64,000 nucleotides of DNA. It comes from Phycisphaeraceae bacterium (GTDB taxonomy: Bacteria > Planctomycetota > Phycisphaerae > Phycisphaerales > Phycisphaeraceae). Under the pieces are notes generated by a model. It saw nothing but the letters and a program-made list of their open reading frames with translations, was not told the origin of the DNA and made no database searches. Below, piece by piece: positions 1 through 8,119 of the stretch (within the stretch, counting starts at the first letter, position 1; each line of letters opens with the position of its first letter). The DNA is taken from contig JAJDCS010000013.1 in the NCBI GenBank assembly GCA_029260715.1, forward strand, positions 1 to 64,000, given 5' to 3'. Both the position numbers and the translations under genes were made by a program.

Positions 1-1
1 C

Positions 2-879
2 CTAGGTGCTACGGACATTCATCCGCATGTTGTGATTCCGGCGGCGAGCCAGACGAAGGCGGCAAAGTTGGAGGCCTTCTTCTCGTAGCGGGTGGCAACG
101 CGACGGCACTGCTTGATCAGGCGGAAGAATCGTTCGATCACGTTGCGGTGTTTGTACCGTTGTCGGTCATAACGCTTCTTGCGTTTTCGGGTCGGGTTGG
201 GGCGGATGCACGCGCGAGCCTTAAGTTGGCCAACCCATGTGCGGATCGCATCGCTGTCGTAGGCCGCATCGGCTAGCACATGCCTGGGCTTCAATCCCAT
301 CAGCAACGCCTGGGCTTGGGGGGCATCGCCCCGTTGCCCCGGCGTGACGATTAGACGCAGCAGGCGACCTCGTTGATCCACCGCGGCATGCAGCTTAGTG
401 GTCAATCCGCCACGCGATCGGCCCAAGCATCGACGCGCGTCGGCGTCCTGTTTTTTTCGCCGTGCAACCGGCGTCCCGTCGAGGCCGTGGGGTGAGCCTT
501 CACACTGGTCGAATCCAATTGCACCTCATCCTGTTCACCGGCCCAGGCCGTATCTCCCAACGCTCGACCTACGCGTTCCCACACACCGGTTGCACACCAA
601 CGGTCGTAACGCTTCCACACCGAGTTGGGTTTGCCCAACCGCGTGGGCAGATCGTCCCAGGGGATGCCGGTTTTCAGCACGTAGAGCACCGCGTTAACGA
701 AACGACGGTTGTCCACAGCGGTGCGTCCGGGGTCGCCTACCTTGCCCGGCAGGTGATCGTGGACCCGCTCCCATTGTTCATCCGTGAGTTCATGGCGATG
801 GCGCATGGTGGCCCTCCTTGGCCAAAAACATGATGATCGGCAAACATCAGCATAGAATATGAATGTCCGTAGCACCTAG
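2..879 (-). mobile_element. IS5-family insertion sequence (IS427-like)
   Basis: A complete small insertion sequence. The left end (6-22) and right end (859-875) are perfect 17-bp inverted repeats, GTGCTACGGACATTCAT. Both are flanked by CTAG (2-5 and 876-879), which reads as a 4-bp target duplication; if CTAG is instead part of the ends, the inverted repeat is 21 bp. The interior holds one transposase split over two frames. Size (about 870 bp), two-frame organisation and CTAG preference fit the IS427 group of IS5 as I know it. The window begins at the left tip, so the flank on that side is not visible. Confidence 0.88.
19..806 (-). CDS. IS5-family DDE transposase, two frames joined by -1 frameshift
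   Basis: The first frame starts at 806, where AAGGAGGG lies just upstream, and stops at 402. The second frame is open to a TGA at 19 inside the terminal repeat. The overlap contains the heptamer A-AAA-AAC (minus strand, 450-456), with codons placed as required for -1 ribosomal slippage. Slipping there joins ...[14 protein letters not shown] to [11 protein letters not shown], which restores the usual IS5 sequence and gives a protein of about 262 residues. All three DDE acids are present: Asp in LDSTSVKAH (first frame), Asp in LADAAYDS and Glu in RNVIERFF...RYEKKASNF (second frame). The enzyme therefore looks intact if frameshifting works. It cuts and pastes its own element. Confidence 0.87.
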
Positions 880-895
880 CCCGCTGTCTGGCGCG

Positions 896-3800
896 TTATG
901 CCACAGCGTGCCGGCGCTTCGCCAACCCAAGCATCCCCAAGACGATCACGCCCAACGTGCCCGGCTCGGGGACGGTAGGGGCGCTGGCCGCCAGCGGGCT
1001 TGGGGTCGGGACTGAGTTGAACAAGTGGCTCTGCCAGATGAGCAGGTCCAGGCCGTTGACTAAGCCGTCGAGGTTGAAGTCGCCTTGATCCCATTTGTCG
1101 CCGCTGAATAGATTGGCTTGCCAACGCAGCAGGTCCAAGCCATTCACCGTGCCGTCGAGGTTCGCGTCACCGGGGATCGCCGCGACGAGGGTGAGGCCGA
1201 TGGTGCCGTTGTGGTCGTAGATGGGGGCGAGGGTCATATTGCTGTTGATGAATGCGCCGGTGATGGCGTTGAACTCGCCGGTGCGCGTGGCGGCGGTGAG
1301 GATATTGAATTCGTCGAAGTATTCGGGCATGAAACCGGATGCCAACACGATGTCCAGCGTACCGCCCAGCGACACGCCAGCCGTAACGTTGACTTGATCG
1401 AAGTCGGTGCCCGCCGCGCCGCCGCTGCCCGCCAATTCAACCGCCAACCTTGAGTCGGTCTCGAAGACCGCGGCGCCCAAGCCCAGCGCCCCGACGGAGG
1501 CGCCCGGTGCGACGGTGCCGCCCGAGTGGACGGTGGTGGTGCCGGCGACAAAGCCGGTGCCGCCGAGCGTGGCGAGTTTCATGACGGTGACGGGGCCTGT
1601 GCCGGTGGCCGAGCCGGTGGTGTTGTTCGCTAACAGTGTGCCGCCTTCAACAACCGTCCCACCGGGGTAGGTGTTGGCCCCGGTCAGCGTTAGTGTCCCG
1701 GTGCCGATCTTGGTCAGCATCCCGCCCACGCCCGTGCCAGTGCTATTGATAATCCCGGTGAAGGTGGAGTCGGTGTCGTTTTGTCCCACACGCAGGTGGG
1801 CCCCGTTGTTGTGCAATCCGACAGTCGCGTTACCGCTCAGTGAGCCGATGGTCTGGGTGATATCCTGCCAGAGCAAGAAGGTGCCGCCGTTGACCGTCAC
1901 GTCGGTGGTGCTGGGCAGTATTTCGCTTACGGTGCCGAAGAGCCCTAGTTGTCCCTGGTTGACGGTGGTCGATCCGGAGTAAGTTGAGACGTTGTTGCGG
2001 ATGTTCATGCCTGCGGGGCCGTTCTTGACCAGCCCGCCGTTGCCGGAGATCGGGCTTTGGATATCAAGGAGAGCGCCGGTGATCTGTGAGTCGAAAATCG
2101 CGTCGGCGTCGCTTGTGATAATGGATCGTGCGGCTGGGAGGGAGACCTGGCTCGTCCCGGTTGCCCGAAGCGTGCCGCCGGCGAAGGTGACCGGTGAGCT
2201 GTTGGCGCCGAGGTTTGCGTTTGCGGACACCTCCAGCACTCCGTCCTCGATGCGTGTGCCGCCGGTGTGGGTGTTGGCGGCGGTGAGGGTGAAGGTGCCG
2301 GTTCCGGTTTTCGTGAGGCCGCCCGGTCCGCCCGCGGCGTCGGCGATCGTGCCGTTGAAGGTGGACGAGCCGTTGTTCGTCCCAATGGTGAGGGCTGGGG
2401 CTCCGCCCCCGGAAGGGTCGGAGATATTGACCGTCGCGACCGCATCACCGCTAAGGGTGTTGGTCTGGAACGTGCCGCCGTTGACGACGATGGCGCCCGA
2501 TTGCCCTAAAACAAGATTCCCCTGGTTCGTCCAGCTTGAATCGGCGCCTGTAACCGTCACCGTGGCCATAGCCGTCCCGCCGCCGGTACCTATAACGGCT
2601 CGCCCGGTCGTCATGTGGCCCTGGTTGTTGATATCGATGGTGCCGACGGCGTTCGTGTCGGTGCCGAAAAACAAGGGACCGGACATCAGCCACTGTGAGT
2701 CCGCGTCGGTGATGGTGATGGACCCGGTGGAATTAGCGGTGCCCGCCACATCGGCGCCGACGCTGGTGACCGTGGACCCGCCGGATACGTTCAGCGTGCC
2801 GGCCCCACCGATGCCGATCTGGATGAAATCATCGGAGACCATGTCGGACCCCGAGTTCAGGGTGAATGTATTGTTGCTTGTGATGTTGTAGAGCCCATTG
2901 AAACTGACCTGGGCATTGTTGTTGGCGGTGAGGGTGTTGCCGGGGGCGAGGTTGAAGCCGCCGGAGACGCGTTCGAGACTACCGCCGTTGACATCGACGG
3001 GGCCGTTGGCGTTGAAGGCGCCGCCTTCGATGCGCAGGGTGGCGCCGTTCAATATTTCGGTGGCGGCGGAAGGGGTGGCGCCCGAGGCGATTGTCAGGGT
3101 TCCATCTTGGACGTGTATCGGGCCTGTGTTGGTGTTGGTCTGGTTGAGGGTCAGCGTGCCCCCGCCCTGCTTGAGCACGGTGCCGGTGCCGGAGATGACG
3201 CCGGCGTACGTCCCGTTCAACGTCTGGTTGAATTCGAGGGTGGCGTTGTTAGCGACGCCGTTGGACGCGGGCAGGGAGTTGGTGTTGACGACGAGTTTAC
3301 CGTCGTCGACGGTGGTGCCGCCGGTGTAGGCGTTATTGCCTGTGAGCGTCTGCGTGCCGGTGCCGATTTTGGTGAGTTGTCCGACGCCGCCTCCAGCTTG
3401 GCTGATGCTGCCCTCGTAAGTCCCGCTGCCATTGGCGGCCCCGAGGGTGAGATTGATATCCGGGCCAAAGGCGAACACAACACCTCCCGATCCGTTGAGG
3501 GCATCGAACGTTTCTGCTCCGCCGAAGGTTATCCAGTTGGTTCCGTTGTTGAGCGTCACATCCGTGTTGTCCGGCAAACGTTCAGGGCTGTTAGTCACCA
3601 AGTTCCCCTGGTTAACGATCGTCGGCCCGGTGTATGTGGCTGCTGTGTTTCGCAGCATCAAGCCCCCGGGGCCGTTTTTGATCAGCCCACCGTTGCCGGA
3701 AATCAGACCGTCAACGATGGTCTGATTTGTTCCGGAGGTAATGTCGAAGACCGCGTTGGCGTTGGCGGCTACAAACGCCCGGGCTGTTGGGAATTGGAGT

Positions 3801-6013
3801 TCAGCGGCTAGGCTGCTAACCCGTAGCGTCCCCCCGGCGAAGGTGACGGTGGCGGAGTTGGCTCCGAGATTCGCGTTTGTGGAAACGGCCAGTGTACCCG
3901 CCTCGATGCGTGTGCCGCCGGTATGGGTGTTGGTCTGGTCGAGGGTCAAGGTTCCACCGCCGCTTTTGGTCACGTTGCCGATGCCGGAAATGACGCCGGC
4001 GTAGGTGCCGTTGGCGGTCTGGTTGAATTCGAGGTTGACGTTGTTGACCACGCCCCCGGCTGCGGGCAGGGAATTGGTGTTGACGACCAGGGTGCCGCCC
4101 GAAACGGTCGTGCCGCCGGTGTAAGTGTTGTTGTTGGTGAGCGTCAGTGTGAAGTTTCTGGCCTTAACCAGTCGTCCGGAACCGGAGACGACGCCTGAGT
4201 AGGTTCCGTTGGTGTCTTGGCTGAACTCGAGGTTGGCGTTGTTGATTATGCCTCCGGCAGCGGGCAGGGAATTGGTGCCGACCACCAGGGTGCCCGCCTC
4301 GATACGTGTGCCGCCGGTGTGTGTGTTGGTCTGGTTGAGGGTCAAGGCACCGCCGCCGGACTTAATGAGTTGTCCGGTACCGGAGATGACGCCGGCGTAG
4401 GTATTGCTAGCGACCTGGTTGAATTCGAGGATGGCGTTGTTGACCACGCCTCCTGCGGCGGGGAGGGAATTGGTGCTGACCACGAGCTTGCCCGCGGAGA
4501 CCTTGGTGCCGCCGGAGTAGGTGTTGATGCCCGAGAGTGTCTGGGTGCCGGCGCCGACTTTGTTGATGGTCAGTGCGCCGGCGGAGTCGGTGATGGTGCC
4601 GCTGAAGGTGCCGGACTTGCCGTCTGCCCCGATCGAGAGGGTGAACGCGGTGCCGGTGAACATGTCGACGACGCCGGCGCCGCTTCCGTTGCTGAAAAGT
4701 GTGCCGACGGTCTCGGAGTCGCCGGAGCCGGTCGGGGCCAGGCGCAGGGACGACCCGGCATTGAGGAACCAAATCTCGGCGGCATCGGGGATGGTGCGGT
4801 TGCCGATCGAGTTGGCCACACCGAGCTGGAGGTGGGCGTCCTCGAAGATATAGACGTCTTCGGTGAAGTTGTTGGCGACGCCGGAGGGGCGGTTGATGAC
4901 GATGCGGCGGCCTGGGCCGAAGGGTGAGTTGATAACGAGGCCACCGGTGCCGGTGATCAGACCGCTGAAAGTGGTGCGGTCCGTGGAGCCGGCCTGTAGG
5001 ACGATAAAACTGTTAAGGGTGAGTTGCCCGGCGAACTCGCTGTTTGCCGGGCCCGGGTCGAAGTTGGTGGTGCCGATGATGGTGTCGGAGATGTTGAAAA
5101 AGGAGGCAACGATGTTGTTGTTGACCACGCCGGGTGCGCCCAGCAGCAGCGCCGTGTCGAAGAACTCGGTACCCAGGGTGACGGTACCGAGGCCCAAGGC
5201 GTTGGGGTGGGTGAGGACCAAGGTGCCTTCGACGATATCCGTCGACCCGGTGTAGGTGCTGTTTCCCGCAAGCGTGACCGTGGCCGAACCCGACTTGACC
5301 ACTTTACCGGTCCCGGAGATGTTGCCGGCATATGTCCCAGCTAAAAAATGATTAAACTCGAGGGTTGCATTATTCACTACACCGTTAGCGGCGGGTAGGG
5401 CATAGGGAGCCACACTGAGCGTGCCTTGCGACACCACGGTGCCTCCGCCATAGGTGTTGTTCCCATTGAGTCTCAGTCTGCCGGCACCGGTCTTTGTCAA
5501 AGAATGTACCAACCCGCCGTGTATATTGGAGATGGCCCCACTCACCTCAAGGGATGCCCCGGGCTCGACCCGCCAGGCACCGTCGGACTGCAGATTGATC
5601 TTATTGAAGATGAAGTGGACGGCTGACCCGGCGGGGTCCGCCAGGGAACGGACGATTTCACCCGTGCCCTGCAGCGTGAGGAAGCTGTCCCCGCTGAGGA
5701 TGTAGTTTAAATCACTCTGGAAGGTGATCGAGTCGACCGCCTGGTTCGCGTTGACATCAACATTGGTCAGCCCAGGGCCTGCAAGGTTATCCGTAAAGCT
5801 CACGGTATCGCCAACGGCGAACCCTGGGGGAGTCAAAAGGAACCAGTTGAATGCGTCGGTCCACAGGTTGCCGAAACCCTGGCCCTCCCAGAATCGCTCC
5901 GCCGCGTGGGCGGGGGTGCGGTGCGTCGTCAGCACTGCCGCCGCGAACGCCCCGGCTAGAAACGCGATGCGCAGGCCGGAAACGCAGGTCGCCGTTTGAT
6001 TCGGTACAAGCAT
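896..6013 (-). CDS. Giant autotransporter-associated beta-strand repeat protein with dockerin-like repeats and PEP-CTERM tail
   Basis: About 1,705 residues, exported. I start it at 6013 because GGAGGG lies upstream and a signal peptide follows at once (basic start, hydrophobic stretch, PAHAA near residue 37); an in-frame ATG at 6058 would spoil the signal. The body is many copies of the autotransporter-associated beta-strand repeat: G-G-L-x-K-x-G-x-G-x-L-x-L, then N-T-Y-x-G-G-T, then G-T-L-x-V, with the linker SLPAAGGVVNNA recurring. Such repeats build a beta-solenoid. From about residue 1613 two Asp-rich GDANLDGTVNGLDLL-type repeats resemble dockerin/EF-hand loops. The end is VPEPGT, a hydrophobic helix and KRRH, a PEP-CTERM exosortase signal. 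The C-terminal ~200 residues closely match the protein at 41579-45925. The role is probably as a surface or matrix component; the substrate is unknown. Confidence 0.88.
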   Translation of the reverse strand: MLVPNQTATCVSGLRIAFLAGAFAAAVLTTHRTPAHAAERFWEGQGFGNLWTDAFNWFLLTPPGFAVGDTVSFTDNLAGPGLTNVDVNANQAVDSITFQSDLNYILSGDSFLTLQGTGEIVRSLADPAGSAVHFIFNKINLQSDGAWRVEPGASLEVSGAISNIHGGLVHSLTKTGAGRLRLNGNNTYGGGTVVSQGTLSVAPYALPAANGVVNNATLEFNHFLAGTYAGNISGTGKVVKSGSATVTLAGNSTYTGSTDIVEGTLVLTHPNALGLGTVTLGTEFFDTALLLGAPGVVNNNIVASFFNISDTIIGTTNFDPGPANSEFAGQLTLNSFIVLQAGSTDRTTFSGLITGTGGLVINSPFGPGRRIVINRPSGVANNFTEDVYIFEDAHLQLGVANSIGNRTIPDAAEIWFLNAGSSLRLAPTGSGDSETVGTLFSNGSGAGVVDMFTGTAFTLSIGADGKSGTFSGTITDSAGALTINKVGAGTQTLSGINTYSGGTKVSAGKLVVSTNSLPAAGGVVNNAILEFNQVASNTYAGVISGTGQLIKSGGGALTLNQTNTHTGGTRIEAGTLVVGTNSLPAAGGIINNANLEFSQDTNGTYSGVVSGSGRLVKARNFTLTLTNNNTYTGGTTVSGGTLVVNTNSLPAAGGVVNNVNLEFNQTANGTYAGVISGIGNVTKSGGGTLTLDQTNTHTGGTRIEAGTLAVSTNANLGANSATVTFAGGTLRVSSLAAELQFPTARAFVAANANAVFDITSGTNQTIVDGLISGNGGLIKNGPGGLMLRNTAATYTGPTIVNQGNLVTNSPERLPDNTDVTLNNGTNWITFGGAETFDALNGSGGVVFAFGPDINLTLGAANGSGTYEGSISQAGGGVGQLTKIGTGTQTLTGNNAYTGGTTVDDGKLVVNTNSLPASNGVANNATLEFNQTLNGTYAGVISGTGTVLKQGGGTLTLNQTNTNTGPIHVQDGTLTIASGATPSAATEILNGATLRIEGGAFNANGPVDVNGGSLERVSGGFNLAPGNTLTANNNAQVSFNGLYNITSNNTFTLNSGSDMVSDDFIQIGIGGAGTLNVSGGSTVTSVGADVAGTANSTGSITITDADSQWLMSGPLFFGTDTNAVGTIDINNQGHMTTGRAVIGTGGGTAMATVTVTGADSSWTNQGNLVLGQSGAIVVNGGTFQTNTLSGDAVATVNISDPSGGGAPALTIGTNNGSSTFNGTIADAAGGPGGLTKTGTGTFTLTAANTHTGGTRIEDGVLEVSANANLGANSSPVTFAGGTLRATGTSQVSLPAARSIITSDADAIFDSQITGALLDIQSPISGNGGLVKNGPAGMNIRNNVSTYSGSTTVNQGQLGLFGTVSEILPSTTDVTVNGGTFLLWQDITQTIGSLSGNATVGLHNNGAHLRVGQNDTDSTFTGIINSTGTGVGGMLTKIGTGTLTLTGANTYPGGTVVEGGTLLANNTTGSATGTGPVTVMKLATLGGTGFVAGTTTVHSGGTVAPGASVGALGLGAAVFETDSRLAVELAGSGGAAGTDFDQVNVTAGVSLGGTLDIVLASGFMPEYFDEFNILTAATRTGEFNAITGAFINSNMTLAPIYDHNGTIGLTLVAAIPGDANLDGTVNGLDLLRWQANLFSGDKWDQGDFNLDGLVNGLDLLIWQSHLFNSVPTPSPLAASAPTVPEPGTLGVIVLGMLGLAKRRHAVA

Positions 6014-6081
6014 AAAACCCTCCGTAAGGAGACCTGGCCACACACTGAGAAATATCAATCACAGCCGTAGAGACATGGGCG

Positions 6082-6101
6082 GACCTGGCAAACCCCAGGT
6101 C
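6082..6101 (-). other. Short hairpin in the leader of the giant repeat-protein gene
   Basis: GACCTGG (6082-6088) and CCAGGTC (6095-6101) form a perfect 7-bp stem with a 6-nt loop. It lies between the putative promoter and the start of the minus-strand gene. It has no T-run, so it is not a clear terminator. It may only stabilise the leader RNA. Confidence 0.35.
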
Positions 6102-6147
6102 AACGACGCTCTCCCCTCAATCATGCTCCCCTCGTGGGAGTACAGCT

Positions 6148-6153
6148 ATTATA
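6148..6153 (-). promoter_or_regulatory. Possible -10 box for the giant repeat-protein gene
   Basis: Reading leftward, the sequence is a perfect TATAAT, about 130 nt before the chosen start at 6013. The -35 region at normal spacing (GTGTAT) is poor, so this is only a candidate. The rest of 6014-6403, which lies between two divergent genes, shows no further gene. Confidence 0.35.
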
Positions 6154-6403
6154 CTGGGCATCCGCGAAAATACACGCCCTTGTTTTTACAAAATGGCGGC
6201 GTTCCTCGGGTAGCGGTAGGCCCGCTGTTTCCATGGCTGTATCCCCGCCTGCTGTCGCGCCGTCCGAGGGCTTGGGGCGGTGCCCGTCTCGACGGCTGAC
6301 CCCGCAACGAACCTTGACCGGGCGCAGCCCGTAAGGTAGACCATCATCCCCGCCACCATCGCGTGGTATTGTGGCAACACTGTCTTTTGGCGTGGTGAGG
6401 CCG

Positions 6404-7360
6404 ATGATCGAAGTCGAAAACCTGGTCAAGTGGTACGGCCAAACGCTGGCCGTCGATAACCTTAATTTCACCATCCCCCGTGGGCAGATCGTCGGTTTTC
6501 TAGGGCCCAACGGCGCGGGCAAGACCACCACGCTGCGCATGCTCACCGGGTATCTGCCCCCCACGTCGGGGCGGGTGACGCTAGACGGGCACGACGTGCT
6601 GACAGACTCGCTGCGTGCGCGGGCCAAGATCGGCTACCTGCCCGAGAGCACGCCGCTGTACCCCGAGATGCGCGTGGAGGAATACCTGCACTACCGAGGC
6701 AAGCTGCACCGCATGGACCGCGACACGCGCCGCCGACGCATCGACACCGTCTGCGACCAGTGCGGGCTTGCCCAGGTCCGCCGCAGGTTGATCGGCCAAC
6801 TCTCCAAAGGCAACAAGCAGCGCGTGGGCCTGGCCCAAGCCATGCTGCACGAGCCGCCCGTGCTGATCCTCGACGAACCCACCGCCGGGCTCGACCCCAA
6901 CCAGATCACCCATGTGCGAGAACTCATCGACCAACTCCGCGGCGAGCACACGATCATCCTCTCCACGCACATCCTCCCTGAGGTTGAGCGCCTGGCCGAC
7001 CGGCTCATGGTCATCGCCGGGGGCGCGATCGTGGCCCAGGGCACGCCCGAAGAACTGCGCAGCAGCGTCTCAGCCGGGTCACGCATACTCATCGAGGTCA
7101 ACGCCCAGCCCCAAGACGTGTCAAAAGCGCTTGGCCAAGTCAGCGGCGTGAAGCAGGTGGAAACCGCCACGAACGACGGCTGGTGCCGCGCGACCGTCAC
7201 ACCCAAAGACAACGCCGACCCGCGCGAAGCGATCGGGCAAACCGCGCTGCACCACGGCTGGACCGTGCGCGAGATGCGGTACGAGACCGCCAGCCTAGAG
7301 CAGTTCTTCGTCCAGGTCACCGCCCAGCAGGGCCGCGCCGCCACGGAGGACGCCGCATGA
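6404..7360 (+). CDS. ABC-2 type transporter ATPase (GldA-like)
   Basis: 318 residues, starting at ATG 6404 just after GTGAGG. It has all nucleotide-binding motifs: Walker A GPNGAGKT (residues 34-41), a signature reading LSKGNKQR, Walker B LILDEPTAGLDP and the switch histidine in STHIL. The non-canonical LSKG signature is common in the GldA/NosF-type ATPases. The C-terminal ~100 residues form the usual small regulatory domain of ABC-2 ATPases. The stop codon overlaps the start of the permease gene (ATGA), so the two are translationally coupled. It powers the inner-membrane complex encoded by the next genes. The exported cargo cannot be told from sequence. Confidence 0.93.
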   Translation: MIEVENLVKWYGQTLAVDNLNFTIPRGQIVGFLGPNGAGKTTTLRMLTGYLPPTSGRVTLDGHDVLTDSLRARAKIGYLPESTPLYPEMRVEEYLHYRGKLHRMDRDTRRRRIDTVCDQCGLAQVRRRLIGQLSKGNKQRVGLAQAMLHEPPVLILDEPTAGLDPNQITHVRELIDQLRGEHTIILSTHILPEVERLADRLMVIAGGAIVAQGTPEELRSSVSAGSRILIEVNAQPQDVSKALGQVSGVKQVETATNDGWCRATVTPKDNADPREAIGQTALHHGWTVREMRYETASLEQFFVQVTAQQGRAATEDAA

Positions 7361-8076
7361 GCCAGACCCTCACCATCGCCAAGCGCGAGCTGACCAGCCT
7401 GTTCTGCTCACCGATCGCTTACGTCGTGCTTGGCCTATTCGCGTTTGGCACGGGGATGATCTTCTTCCTCGGGTTCGCGCCCGGCTTGGCAGCGGGCATG
7501 CGCTCGACGTTCGACAGCGTCGTGTGGCTGATGATCTTCCTGGTGCCGGCCATCAGCATGCGCCTGATCAGCGATGAGCTGCGCAACGGCACGGTCGAGC
7601 CGCTCATGACCGCGCCAATTACGGACGTGCAGGTGGTCATGGGCAAGTGGCTGGGCGCGATGGGGTTTTACGCGGCGCTACTGGCGCCCCTGTGCGTGCT
7701 GGTCCTGGTGCTTGAGGTCAATGCCTCGCCGGATTACGGGCCTATCCTGACGGGCTTGACGGGGCTGGTGCTCGTCGGCGGGCTGTACCTGGCGATCGGC
7801 ACGTTCGCTTCGGCCGCCACGCAGAACCAGATCATCGCGTTTCTCCTGACGGTGTTTGTGATCTGCGTGTTCACGATCGCGATGTACTTCCTGCCACGAG
7901 CGTCGTTCGTATCGCCGCCGTGGCAGCAGGCGATGTACTACCTCAACGTCAACATGCAGTTTGAAGACTTCAACAAAGGCCTGATCGATACGAGTAATTT
8001 CGTCTATTTCGTCAGCGGGATCACGCTGTTTCTCTTTTTGGCGGTGAAGGTGCTGGAAAGCCGGCGCTGGCGTTGA
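7357..8076 (+). CDS. ABC-2 type permease (GldF-like)
   Basis: 239 residues starting inside the previous stop codon. About six hydrophobic segments are visible. The motif ISDELRNGTVEPLMTAPI after the second segment is typical of ABC-2 permeases that carry a re-entrant coupling helix. The end, FEDFNKGLIDTSNFVYFVSG, is a hallmark of GldF-like permeases in Bacteroidetes and Planctomycetes. It forms the membrane channel for the ATPase encoded upstream. Some 40 bp separate it from the GldG-like gene. Confidence 0.92.
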   Translation: MSQTLTIAKRELTSLFCSPIAYVVLGLFAFGTGMIFFLGFAPGLAAGMRSTFDSVVWLMIFLVPAISMRLISDELRNGTVEPLMTAPITDVQVVMGKWLGAMGFYAALLAPLCVLVLVLEVNASPDYGPILTGLTGLVLVGGLYLAIGTFASAATQNQIIAFLLTVFVICVFTIAMYFLPRASFVSPPWQQAMYYLNVNMQFEDFNKGLIDTSNFVYFVSGITLFLFLAVKVLESRRWR

Positions 8077-8119
8077 CGCCCCGTGCCCCGCGTGACCGCC
8101 GCCGCCCGCAGGATCGACC

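Noticed and set aside
1992-2891. Long forward open frame opposite the giant repeat gene
   Set aside because: Its Pro/Val-rich composition mirrors the repeats on the other strand; no ribosome site or known domain. The same holds for other forward frames in 1118-5999 and 42021-45644.
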